The notes below the pieces were generated by a model. It did no database searches. It saw nothing but the letters and a program-made list of their open reading frames with translations, and had not been told where the DNA came from. From Diploscapter coronatus (Eukaryota; Nematoda; Chromadorea; Rhabditida; Rhabditidae), in NCBI GenBank assembly GCA_964036155.1, contig OZ038423.1, forward strand, positions 56,869,249 through 56,933,248: a stretch of 64,000 nucleotides of DNA, given 5' to 3'. Positions 1-11,900 of this stretch are shown one piece after another; the stretch's first letter is position 1, and the number at the start of each line of letters is the position of its first letter. Both the position numbers and the translations under genes were made by a program.

Positions 1-1286
1 CTTTATTTCTCATAAAATCAACTCTAGTACCACATTTACAAATTCTCCGAGTGAGACTAGGCCCAGGACTTAGAGGAAGATAGCTACAGTATACTCTGCT
101 CTAAAATTAAATTTAGGGCAAAGTATACGATCTTTTAAATTATACCGTATTTTCTCTAATAGAAGTCCGGGATCTTATAATTTTAAATGTTATTTCTAGG
201 AGACTTCTATTAGAGATTACGGTATTTTATCTATAAGATAACATAAATTAATTATACGAAAATTGTAAAGCAAAAATTAGACGTCAAAGACGAGAAAAGT
301 CTAGAATAGAAAAATCGTATCACAGTTTCGAAATAAGGAAATTTTCGGATGAAATTTGCGAAAAATACCTAAATTTCATGAAAATTATATTATTTTTAGT
401 TTTCCAGAGAAATGAATTAAATAAATAGAGGCGAAGCTTAACACGTATTTAGTAGTTTTTAGATACAATTTAAATCTAGGCATAGGAAGAAGATTATTTT
501 GGGAAAATGGATAGATATTTACAACTTTACATAATTTCCATGGCTAATTTTTCATAAATGTTAGGTTTTTGCTAAAAGAAGAGCAATCCCGCAATGACAA
601 GTTTTTCGACTAATTACAACAAGTAAAAATTAAAAACCAGGAAAGATAGGATTAGGTCGCGTCCATTTTGAATAAAATTTAAAGGAAAGATATCTGGAAG
701 ATTTACAAAATCCATGATAGTTTATTGAATGTCTTATGATAGTCCTTTATTGGACTTTCACAAACCGTTTGACTGGAAGTTTTACTCATTTACTCAAAAA
801 GATGAAAATTCATCGGGAATCGACCCGATCGGTGAATGAGTTTTAAGGGGATCACCGGATTTCGAACGGATTTACGGGGATTTCTTTTCGAACTGAAAAA
901 AAATCATTTTGAAAGAAAGGAAATCGATGTAAAACCGTATATTTTTGGTGTATATTTAGTCTAGCCGAGAATACAGTATTTTTAAAGTTAAATATAGAGT
1001 CCCAAAACTCCATCCCTGAAATGTTTGTGGTAGAAGCGTGGTAGTTGGAAATTAAAAAATTCGAGAACAAAGTACCCTTCAAACCCCGAATGTCTCAAAA
1101 ACCCTATCTAAATCGACGATAAAATCCAATAAAATTGTTCCGTGCTAAATATTAGTATATCATTTTTGCGTCCACGCGCATTTATGGAATTTCAAGTTTT
1201 TCAAAAACTGCCGAAAAATACCGTATTCCCGACTAGACTATGTTTTCGAGAGCTTATTACTTATTCGAAAAGGGGGCGTGACTCGA
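1..1286. other. Non-coding flank downstream of smim14
   Basis: No supported coding region on either strand. It should hold the 3' UTR of the minus-strand smim14 gene. TTTATT (AATAAA on the minus strand) occurs near 721 and 747 and could be its poly(A) signal, but other AT-rich matches exist. The only structured element seen is the inverted repeat at 142-225. Confidence 0.6.
142..225. repeat. Short inverted repeat (hairpin), MITE-like
   Basis: Arm 142-167 (ATACCGTA...CTCTAATAGAAGTC) is complementary to arm 202-225 (GACTTCTATTAGAG...TACGGTAT), differing by a two-base gap and a substitution, with a loop of about 34 nt. The outer ends carry the TACCGTA/TACGGTA word that recurs across the window. 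It may be a small non-autonomous element or an RNA hairpin. No target-site duplication was recognised. Confidence 0.5.
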
Positions 1287-2141
1287 TCAGAGGACGGGTG
1301 GTGCGGGTGGCGGATCGTTGTTGGGGCCTCCGTTTCCACTTCCGCCGGGCTTTTCGAGGGCCGGATTCGAGCGCATCGAGTTCGGTCGGAAGTAGTACAG
1401 CGCCATCGCTAGAGCGGCCCATAACATCGACCTAAAATTTGAATAATTTATTTCTAATAAAAAATAGCCTTATTATTAAACACAAATCGACAATAATCTG
1501 TACTGAAGGATCCGAAATCTGACTGTGAGAGGTCAGAAGTGCGAAGAAAAAGAATTATTTTTAGGCCAGTCTCTTTATTTCGTGTGCTATTTTTCTAATC
1601 ATGAAAATAACTGTACTACTTTGTACCTCATGGATTATAAGAACCAAGTAATAAAATTATAAGGTAGTAGCATTTCTCTAACCCCATGATATTTCTTGGG
1701 AATTTCAACTTTCTTTTCCCCTTAATTATGTCCGTCTATCTTACTATACCTTGCAAACTTTGCTAACTATCAAATAGACTGAAATAGAGAAATGTCTAAA
1801 ATGAATTTGAGAAGCAATTAACATACCACAAGAAAATACTATTATCTGGCCAGGTTTGCGGTCCGTCCTGCAGACACTCCGAGTCGGTGCAGAAGTTCTG
1901 CGCATCGCGCAGCTGAAAATTAGAATATTTAGAAATTGCAGTAACCTTTATCTTCGTTTTTTGGAAAAGTGATTTTAAATTTGAAATAATAATGTCTTAA
2001 TATTGTGATAATTGAGTCTTATAAGAGTTGTTCAAAATATCTATTTTCTCTTAAATTAGCCAAAAATTAGCATACAAGTGAGAGTAGCCTGCGCATGGCG
2101 GCCTCGTGGTTGAACAGACACTCGCACGGATCGTCGCCCAT
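1287..2141 (-). CDS. smim14: SMIM14-like small integral membrane protein
   Basis: Three coding exons (2076-2141, 1827-1912, 1287-1431) join in frame to 98 residues, against about 99 in the human protein as I remember it. All splice sites are GT-AG. The protein starts MGDDPCECLFNHEAAMRR, matching the family's DPCEC...HAMRRL opening. It continues with CTDSECLQ, one hydrophobic segment at about residues 46-65 (FLWSMLWAALAMALYYF), and a proline/glycine-rich tail ending PPPAPPVL. SMIM14 is a single-pass endoplasmic-reticulum membrane protein of little-known function. The start is the ATG 16 nt after a TTTTGCAG acceptor (ending at about 2158), so a trans-spliced leader or an upstream 5'-UTR exon is likely. 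The short residues encoded between acceptor and ATG have no family counterpart. Recognition rests on the N-terminal Cys motif, the C-terminal motif and the length. Confidence 0.88.
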
Positions 2142-2159
2142 CGTCGGATCGGCTATGTC

Positions 2160-5100
2160 TGCAAAAATTAGAATAAATACCGTAATCCGAATTATCAAAG
2201 GCAATTTTTCTCATTTTAATTTCATGCCCTATCTGAATATTTAACTATTATATCTCTACAGTAATATTCTATCAGGGAAAATTATTCTTTAAAAAATAGA
2301 AAATGCATCGCGTTTTATATCGATTCACTTCCCAAACGATGCCATGATACATGAATTATTCATGAATGATTGAATTAAAGAATCAATGCTTCTGAAAATG
2401 TACCTGCAATTTGTAAGTAAATGAATCGGTAGAAATGGATGAATTGATCAGATTCTTTCAGGAAGTCGTTGGCACTTTTCTAAAATCAATCAACAATTTT
2501 CAAGCAAAATCGAAATAGACATCGATTTTCAAAGTAATCGAAATGGAAGTGAAAATATAGAGCGGTTTTGGGTTTCAAACAGGCAAGGCCTGCTGCTTTT
2601 TTATTATGTAGGAGAACCAGTTTACTGATAAAGTGATGAAATATGATAACGCTATAGACAAAAAGGGGGTGAAAATGCTGGTGCTAGGAAAAAATCGATA
2701 GGTTTTCAGAGATTCTGTAAAGTAACTGAAATATCATGACATCGATCATTTTTGCTAGTAAATGAAAAGGAGACAATCATTGGACAATTAAGATAGAGTT
2801 AGTTGCCCAATTAACTTTGAGCTAACTACGTTAATTACTGCATAATTTCTCGTAGAGCGCGCGATGATCGATTTTCAAGCTGGAGAGAGTCAGGTCGCTC
2901 TCGCCGTGGCACGAATGGAAATGTAAACAATTTGGTGAAAATTGAAAATTTTAATGCGGAAAGAGAAGGCAAAAGCTAATTTTTCAGAAACCAATATCAC
3001 GTGATGATGTAGTAAAATGATTTGAATAATCACTCTTTGATGAATGACATAGGTAAAGGTCGTTTTTACTGATAAAAAAAACTTGATCTTTGCTAAAAAT
3101 TTAGATTATTTTGATCTAAAAGCTTCAAATAATCGATAAACTGTCCTCTAATTGGTGAGGCTATGGTCTTCAAAGCAATCAATAAGGTTAAAAGTGGAAT
3201 AAAGAAGCTGATCTTCGCGAAAATTCATGAAATTTCTAATCACACCATTTAGTCAAATTGATAAAATCGGTCAATTTAGTCTATCAGTGATCAGAATTGA
3301 TCGTCGACTTAGGCTTATTAGCAAGTGGGCGGGGCTTCGACAGAAAATCGGGTGATTGGATGGAAAGCAAAGGAGGAAATGGATGCCTGGGGAAGCTTGG
3401 AAGGAGAGAACGAAAGAGACAATGTTAAGCGGGGAGAGTGGAAAAGAGAAAAATATAAAGATTCAATCGATACTTCATATCTCTCCCCTTTAGAACATAT
3501 GGGAGAAACCTTAATTCGAATTCTGCTTCTCTAACTCTCCCCTCTTTCATACGTTATTGACTCACTGGTTCTCTAATTTCTAACTCTTTTCGTACCTCGC
3601 GCTTTAGGACACGTCGCTCAAACGAATGGCAGAGAGGGAAAAACTGCTATTGGCGCAAAGTTTGTTCAGCTGTAAGCGCAAAGAGTGAAAAGAGAAAAGA
3701 GAGGCAATAAAAGCGAAATTATTTCAGACGGTTTCCGGCCTTTATATCTTTTCTATGCAATTGAATTGAATAGGGCCTCTAGAGTGAGCTTTCAAATTAA
3801 ACTAATCGAGTTTTTATAAGGGACTGCATAAGAGGTCAATCGATAGAAATTTTCTATAAAAGCTAAAACTACGTAGTTTTAGAGAAATCTATTGTGAAGA
3901 TTGACGCTTTTAGGAGCTGAATAAAATAAAATTTAATCAACAAAATAAAACTCGAAAATATTTTATTTTTAAATGAATATTGTATCGACAATAAGGAAAA
4001 TGACTAATGTAGCCTAGGAGATATTATTTCACTCATGTTACAAAGGAAATTATACCGAAAAAGATACCAGACGGTATTGTTTTTTATGTTTATGTATGGG
4101 GTGAGAGAGAATCGGAAGATCTATTTTCTTTATGGAAAAGCGATGAAGCTTGAAAGCTGCAATCGAAAAGAATGAATGAGGAGGGTTATGGAAAGAAATG
4201 GAAGACGCAAGCATCGCAGAAGACAAAACATTTGGGAAAGGTAGAGACGGTTTTTTGATTCATGAAAAATGAGAACATGAATGATAAGATTTTTCTCGGC
4301 TTACGGTATCGGACTTAGAAGACAAAGGTATACTTTGATAAGCTAATCTGTGTATATAAACCATAAAATTTAGAAAATGTGCTAATTTTAAATTTATATG
4401 AAAAGTTTGGAGTTCTAGTTATAAAGAGCAGGAATTTTGAAAAAAAAAACATAAATTTCTAGCTGAAAGTAGCCTTTAATAAACAGAAGTAATAGTGAAA
4501 TTTGAAAATGAAAATGGAGCGCTCTAAAACTCGATTCAACGCAAAGAATGAATCTGAAAGTGGAACTGTTCTGTGAAAAATTTCAATCACTAGCGCGAAA
4601 CTCTCCTATCATTGATTTTCTTTTCCTCTCTCGAAAACCCTCGCTATTTCCTGCAAATTTTCAGTTCTGTCCCTGTGTCTCTTCTCTCTCTCAAATCATA
4701 GCGCTATTTCTCGATCTATACGAGTGCTGAACCAAGTGTACACTTCGAACAAAAGACATTGAAAAATAAGAAATAGCCTAAGAAATTGAAGAGAAAAGAA
4801 AAAAGACGAAGAAATAGGCAGAATAATAAAAGAGATGACAGTGAAGTCAGAAATCGGACAAATAGTGAGGGGGGATGTAGAGATAGAGAAAGAAAGAGAT
4901 ACTCTCTCAACGCCTACACTGGGTCTCTTTCTCCCTTTCTTCTTTCTTCTCTTTTCTTGCCCCAAGCAAAAGAAATTGATCAACCATTATTTTCCCCATA
5001 CTTCAACGAATAATTAGTATACTTTTACTTGTTTATTGTTGTTGTAGCAGTAATTTTAGAACAACAGCAATTACAGTATTTTCCCTAAATTTTATCGTTG

Positions 5101-5274
5101 ATATTTTCAAGTTCTTACTAATTCTCTTCGTTATCTGAATGATATGGCGTTCTATATCATAGTTCATATCTTTAGAATTTACTAATTTCTTATTCTCTTG
5201 ATTTTATCAATCAGAAACTGTTGATAATTGTGCCGCTCTGCTCAATTTACGATATTTTAAAATCATATTTAAGA
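2160..5274. other. Divergent intergenic region between smim14 and rsu-1
   Basis: No coding exon supported. It should contain both promoters, since the flanking genes point away from each other. A purine-rich stretch at about 4740-4900 gives spurious open frames. Just before the rsu-1 ATG, TTTAAG (5268-5273) could be a splice or trans-splice acceptor. Confidence 0.5.
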
Positions 5275-6551
5275 ATGCCGAAGGACAAGAAGAAAGAGGA
5301 GGTTACCGAGTTGGATCAGGTTGATCGCAACGTTGCCAGCTTCAACCAGATCACTGGGCTTTGTGAGTTATTCTAGTCAAATATATTCTTTAATATAATT
5401 CAATAATTCCTTAGGGGACATGACCCAGCTCACAAGATTGACACTGAGTCACAACAAGATCGTCAACGTGCCACCGAACATTGCTGATTTGGTCAATCTG
5501 CAGGTAAAATTCTCCTACAAAAAGAACTTAAATCAAATTCCTTCTCTCGCAAAGAATTTGAATTTCTAGATCCTCACCCTTTGGAATAACCAAATCGAAG
5601 AGCTTCCTTCTTCTATCTCCAGTCTGCCAAAACTGAGAATCCTGAACGTCGGAATGAATCGCTTGTCGATTCTTCCTCGTGGGTTCGGCTCGTTCCCATC
5701 GCTTGAAATCCTCGACCTCACCTACAACAATCTGTGCGAGAGAAGTCTGCCAGGCAACTTCTTCTTCATCCGTAAGTCTTGAATTATTATTCCGAAAGAC
5801 TATCTGAAATTTTTATACCGCCAAAGTTAGGTTAAGAAAAGCTGGGGAGCAATTGCTTTTCTATTTGTATCTTATTCGAGATTTCCAAGTTACAGTTAGA
5901 AATGAATAATTTTAGCTTCTGTTCTATCTTCAAATATTCACCTTGATATTCCAGAAACCCTCCGCGCTCTTTACTTGGGTGACAACGACTTCGAGATGCT
6001 ACCTGGCGACGTCGAGAATCTCGTTAATCTGCAGATTCTCGTGCTCAGAGACAACGATCTGCTTACGCTTCCAAGGGAAATCGGAAGACTCCACAAACTC
6101 AAAGAGCTCCATATCCAGGGCAATCGCTTGACGACTCTGCCTCCGGAGGTCGGAAATCTTGATCTAATCGGGCCTAAGCAGATCATGCGGATCGAGCGCA
6201 ACCCGTGGGTGCCTAGCGTTCAGGTAGACTTTCTTCTTGCATTAGCTTAATTTATTGAGTTTGATGGCAATTTATATTCTATTTCGATATTAGAACTCAA
6301 TAAGCGGAGTGACAAAAAGTACCGACCAACCAATACTCTATTTCAGGAACACTTCGACGCTGCTGGTGCGCCAGGAGTGATGGATTACGTCCGGAGTGAG
6401 AACTACAAGTACTTTTATGGAAGACAGGTACGGAGAGTTTGAGCCCAAAGAAGAAGAGTTAATTTAGGAAGTTGCCTCGACTCCCGTTCCACCGAAGCGA
6501 TCCAAGGACAAGAAAATCTCGAGGAAGAAGACGCAAGGACAGTGCGCTTAA
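5275..6551 (+). CDS. rsu-1: Ras suppressor protein 1 (RSU-1), leucine-rich repeat protein
   Basis: Six exons (5275-5362, 5415-5503, 5570-5771, 5955-6223, 6347-6427, 6468-6551) join in frame to 270 residues (human RSU1 about 277). All introns are GT-AG and 52-183 nt long. Repeated LxxLxLxxNxLxxLP units run from about residue 35 to 205, with signature stretches such as NKIVNVPPNIADLVNLQ, GMNRLSILPRGFGS, LTYNNL and ELHIQGNRLTTLPPE. The family C-terminal cap follows (NPWVP...YVRSENYKYFYGRQ), and the end is a basic KRSKDKKISRKK tail. RSU1 binds PINCH/UNC-97 in the ILK-PINCH-parvin complex at integrin adhesions, so a cytosolic, muscle or adhesion-site role is expected. The start is the first ATG after a TTTAAG acceptor-like site. 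The 3' end faces the collagen gene about 1 kb away. Confidence 0.95.
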
Positions 6552-7552
6552 GACGATTATTTGTGAAAAGAAGCGCAAAATGCACCATAACTTAAACTAT
6601 GAAGATAACGAGAGATTTCTGTTAAACACATGTGCATTTTACGTGTCATTTTACATAAAATATTAGATAAATCTGAGCAAATTTACACTTTTCATGATGA
6701 AGACTTTATTCCGATTCATTTTCGAAATATTGAAAAACATTTGCCATACCGACTTGCCTTGACAACTGAATTGAACTCTCACGTTCAGGTGCTATTGCCG
6801 TGCATTTACAAATTACATATTATTTTTATTTTATATTCTGTATATTAGCTTTAAACTTATGGAACCAAATCTACGAAAATTGATAATAATTTTAGAGTCA
6901 TTTAAAACATTGTCAATTTTCTTCCGAGTTTTCTATTACTCTCCTCTAGTCCGCAATAATTATATTGAGTGCAACCGACATTTTTAATAATTAACATTTT
7001 ATTATTAAGAAACAATCTCACATTACTCGATCAAATAATAGTTTTTAAATTTAATAAAGTAATAAAATTATCTAATCATCAAAAACTGATTCAGAATTTA
7101 AAACTAATATAACTTCGAACCACAGTACAGACAATTTTCAAAATACCAAAATAAGAGAATTTTCAATTTCAAATAACAATAAATTTAAAAATCGACTAAT
7201 TCTCACAATTCATCTCAAGGCAGTGAAATATTGCAATTAAATTATGCTCTAACGACAAAAACCATCCATTTCTAAAATTTTAGAGACTGTTCAAATATTG
7301 GCAGTAATAGTGATAGGGCATGATGATAGATGTTTCACTTTTGTCTTGCAAATAAATAATAATTTAAACCTAACAATGAAATTATTTCTGCAAGATAAAA
7401 GTGAAAAAGAAAATGATAGAAATTTGGCAAGATTTTATCTTCAAAAGGCAAGAACGCATGAAAGGCACAGCTGAATGTAAGAGAAATAGGTTAGAAATTA
7501 AAAATATAGAAAGAAGATGGAATTAAATTAGAAATACAAAGTTGAATTTAAA
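6552..7552. other. Convergent intergenic region with the 3' UTRs of rsu-1 and the collagen gene
   Basis: AT-rich, no coding exon seen. AATAAA on the plus strand at about 7052 may end the rsu-1 transcript. The collagen stop codon lies at 7553-7555 on the minus strand, so its 3' UTR runs leftwards into this stretch. Confidence 0.5.
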
Positions 7553-8975
7553 TCATCGTTGTTTCAAACAGACTTGGCATCGGGATACTCGGTCTTTCAG
7601 ACCGCCGGCCTTCAGCGTTTGCGACATTGGCTTGCGGAATTGCTTGTCCTGGAAATATTTGTTTCCCAATCTCATTATTTTAGGCGATAAAATTTCGATG
7701 ATTTTTCTACTTTCAACGGTAAAAATGTCGCGGAGAACAAGAAGTAGTGAAATGTGTTTTACTCCGACTCTCCCTCAAACTAATCCTCTCGCCTATCCCT
7801 AACGATAAATTCCCCATCATTTGACCAACTTTTTAGACTATCCTATTCTCAGCAATATCTTCCTTCCCAACACAAACCTGTTCAACGACGGCCATCCAGA
7901 ATCCGTGATTGGTGGCGTAGTAGTTGCACGTGCCGCGGCCGTGGCACTCGATGAACGGTACGGCGCGGAAGTGCTCCATGCACGAACCGGGCGATTGCAG
8001 GTTCTGACCCGTTCCCTCACCGCCCGCAGCAGTGTGCTGAAGTATTCATCATAGGGCTATATCATTTGGTTTGATGATGACTTTAACATCATCTTCCAGC
8101 CCACATATCATCCGCCGTTAATAAATCTAGTTTTATCGGGTTTATGGTTAAATTTCTTCTTCTTCATTGTTTTCGAAATAAAAAATCTCGTACCATGACG
8201 AACGAGTATCCTTGCCAGAGTGGGCCCCAGCCTTGTGGACAGTTGGGGATGGAGATGTCTTGCGAGTGAACCGCCATGATCTGAGTCGGAACCTCACACA
8301 CTGCGCATCGCGAGATGTAGGGTCGGATCGCGGAGCCAGTCACCTAAATCAGTTTATCATCTGGGCAGCTATTGTGGAGACACAAGAAACTATAAATCTC
8401 TCCGTTCTCACTAATTCGACCACATCTTTTATCTTGAATTGTGTTCATTCTTATTTTATAATTTTATCGAAAAAGCTAACCGGATTCATCATGGGCGTCA
8501 TCGGTTCTTCTGTCGATAGCCAGAATGAGTAGTCGGATCGAGACGCCACGTTGCACACCGAGTTGATGTTGCAGAACATGAACGGCATCGTGTTGAACTT
8601 GGACAGGCACGAGCCGGGCTGGCCTAAAATTGATTTTTAGTTAGATCAAATCAGGTGAAACATGAGCAACTCATCAGGAATGTGAATTGAGACGGGTCTT
8701 ATCGCACTACTATCTTTGCTACCAATACGCAGCTCTACAGTCATGGAATCAGCGTTCCGCTTTGATGCCACGATAACGCTTCTTCCCTTACAAAAATCCA
8801 AACTTACCAAGATCTTGTCCGCTTGACCGTCCGTTGCCTTGGACGTAGAGGAGCGAGTATCCAGTCCAGAGTGGCTGAGTTCCAGTGGGGCATTGTGGCA
8901 CTTCGGTGGTCTGCGAGTGCTTCGTGAACGTGAATCCACGGCTCGGCGCCCATCCACCAGGTCCTCCGGGGAATC
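7553..8975 (-). other. emb-9: Collagen IV NC1 domain (exons 70-74)
   Basis: Exons 8808-8975, 8481-8623, 8194-8343, 7878-8036 and 7553-7648 encode the end of the helix and the full NC1 trimerisation domain, two homologous C4 subdomains. All twelve conserved cysteines are visible: [53 protein letters not shown]. The methionine cluster in [12 protein letters not shown] and the lysine in TLKAG sit where the peroxidasin-made sulfilimine cross-link forms in other animals, so that bond is probably possible here. The protein ends [10 protein letters not shown]. Confidence 0.93.
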
Positions 8976-11900
8976 ATAAAATCTGATGGATTAGTACCGG
9001 AAATTTAGTTCCTGAGCAGAATGCTAATGATGAAACTTGACGAAATGGCATCCTTTATTTTCCCATTTTTTACTTCTGACTATAGAATTTCGTAATTCCA
9101 TGTTCCATTCATCATTTAGTAGCTCTCAATCAAAAGGACAAAAATCAGCTGTTGCCGACTTTCTTGTTCTATAAAATCGCTGTTCTCAAAAATCTAAATG
9201 ACTTAACTGGCGGCCCATGATTGCCTGCAGAACCCGTTCTTCCGGGAACGCCGACCGGTCGTGAAAATATTTAATTAGGAAGAAAGTTTATTTCAATGAC
9301 TTATCTGGTTCTCCCGTCATTCCGGCCAATCCAGGGGTGCCTTAAATTTGGTATGGATTTTGTTACTGCTTTAAGAATTCTATGAATCGGTTAAAAGATA
9401 CCAGGAATTCCAGGTTGACCCTCGCGTCCCTAAACAGAATTTTATAAATCATTTGAAGAACTTATACAAGAACGCGAGAGCAAATTCTTGACATCAAGAT
9501 TCCCCTCACGTCCTATGAATCTCAAGAAATACTTACAGGAAGTCCAGCGAAACCTTCTTTGCCTGGTGGGCCCATTCTGCTTAAAAATAAACGATTAGGA
9601 TCATATTCTCTGGCGATTCGAATTATTTAAATTCTTCGAAATACTTATCTGGTTCGCCGGGCTCACCAGGATAGCCCTTTTCGCCTTGGGGACCGGGGGG
9701 TCATGAAACGAAAATATTATCTAACTTTTTAAAGTCTACAACTTTACCTGATGTACCATCGGGATTAGGTTGATGAATTCCAGGTGGGGCGGGAATACCT
9801 TAACAAGAAGAATTGAGATCTGCTCATAACCATGTCTAAAGTTTAAGTTTACCAGGAAGGCCTTGGTCACCGGACTGACCCTAAATTAAAAAAAATTGCA
9901 TGAAGACCAGCTTTTTGAATAAAATGTTTACCTTATAACCGTCCAAACCGGGCAGACCGTCATCACCTCGCATTCCTTTTCTTCCAGGAGTTCCAGGCGT
10001 ACCCTTAAACATTTGCTCAAATTTAGGTTTCTAAAAAATCGTCTATTTAAAAAAAAAATATATTCACGGGCAATCCATCGATACCACGGAGACCCTGAAT
10101 TTGAAATTTAATTAGAAGAAAACATCTAAAAACTCTTACAACAGGGCCATCCTCGCCGCAGTCACCTTCCAAGCCTGGCTGAAAGGAGAATATTTAGATT
10201 GATAAAGCAATAAGTTTATGGATGAATACCGTTCCGGGCAAACCATCAGCTCCAGGGACTCCTAAATTTAGATTATCAATGAATTAAAAAATATAATTTA
10301 AAGGTTTGAAATCATTTAGGCTATCCTGATTAAAAATCTACCTGGGGCTCCAGCAGCACCCGATTGGCCGTGTCCGTCCTGAAATGGAATAGTTCTCGAA
10401 CTTTGCTCAATTTAATTCGTACCTGTCCAGGTAATCCTGAAATTTTTGGTCGTAAATGAATATCATCATTTTGCAATTATGAAATGATGGTATTCGTTTA
10501 TAACCTGGCAGGCCGTCGTCACCGCGCCCACCATTTAATCCGGGCATTCTAAAGTGTTAATTTGGCTCCCAAAAGATCTTAATTTCATCAGGAACTCACC
10601 CATCGGGGCCCTGAGGACCGTCAATTCCAGGCTCGCCGTTATTTCCCTGAAATATACAAATTATACTAGCATTTTTGGACCTAAAATGTCGAATTTATGA
10701 TCAGAAGACCTACCTTCTCGCCCGTAGGGCCAGGATAGCCCGTCAAGCCTTCGTCGCCCTTCATTCCCGGGAGTCCTGGCATGCTTAAAACGGGATGATT
10801 ATGATTGATTTTTAAAATAGTTTTATTCAAATTTTAACCAGTGGCAAGCAAAAGTTTGGAAAGTTTCTCGATCTAAATAATTTCCTTCGACCTAATAATC
10901 ATTATTCAATTCATCGAACTTTTAGCATAATGACATGATAGCATGTGCTCAGCTGGTGTGCAGAATTTCAGAAGAATCATGCTTATGAAAGTAACTGAAA
11001 CATGAATGAAAAAATTATGTGCACTTCTAAACCTTTGCACTCCACTGTTTCACAACTATATCATAATAGATTTAAGACTTATCAGGCTGGCCCGGATAAC
11101 CGTTAATTCCCGCATCGCCAGGCACTCCACGCTCGCCATTTTCACCATTCCTGCCTGGTGGACCCTAGATTTTAAAAGTAGTAAGAAGGAATCTAGTTTA
11201 TCGAAGTCTTACCTGAAGTCCAGGAAGACCGTCTCTGCCCTAAAATTTAATTCAAGTAGCTAAGTTTGATTTAAAATGAAGAAAAATAATTTACGGTTGG
11301 TCCATCGTCACCGCAGTCACCTAAACTTGTAAGAATTATTTAGCTAATAATAGGAGCTACAGGAAATTACCTTCGGGACCTGGATCACCTGCCATCCCAG
11401 GGGGTCTTAAAATAGGGTCAATATTATTTCAATTGAATTTTCGGCTATAAATTTATTATTTTAAAATGTTAGAAGCTTATCTGGCATTCCGGGCTCGCCG
11501 AATTCACCATCCAAGCCAGGCAGGCCGTTCGGCCCATCCTCACCACACTCGCCATCGACTCCAGGAATTCCGTTTTCACCTGGTCCACCGTTCAATCTGC
11601 AATTAAAATGCATTGGATCTTAAGTAGGAATTTTAAATCTAAAATATTTCAATATTTTCACTTTTATAGTTCGCTTGAAAGGTGCACGGTTTCGCATTTC
11701 TGAACGAACGGAAATTATCGGGGATCGCTATGAAAAGATGAAACCTTGCAATCATACAATTTTTTTAAACTCCCTTTACAAATTACGATATTTCAAACTA
11801 AATACTATAATTATTACCCAGGGAAACCGATCGTGCCATCCTCACCGTTCAAGCCTGGCTGACCCTAAAATCAATTAACATTGAAAAGATGACCTTCCTT

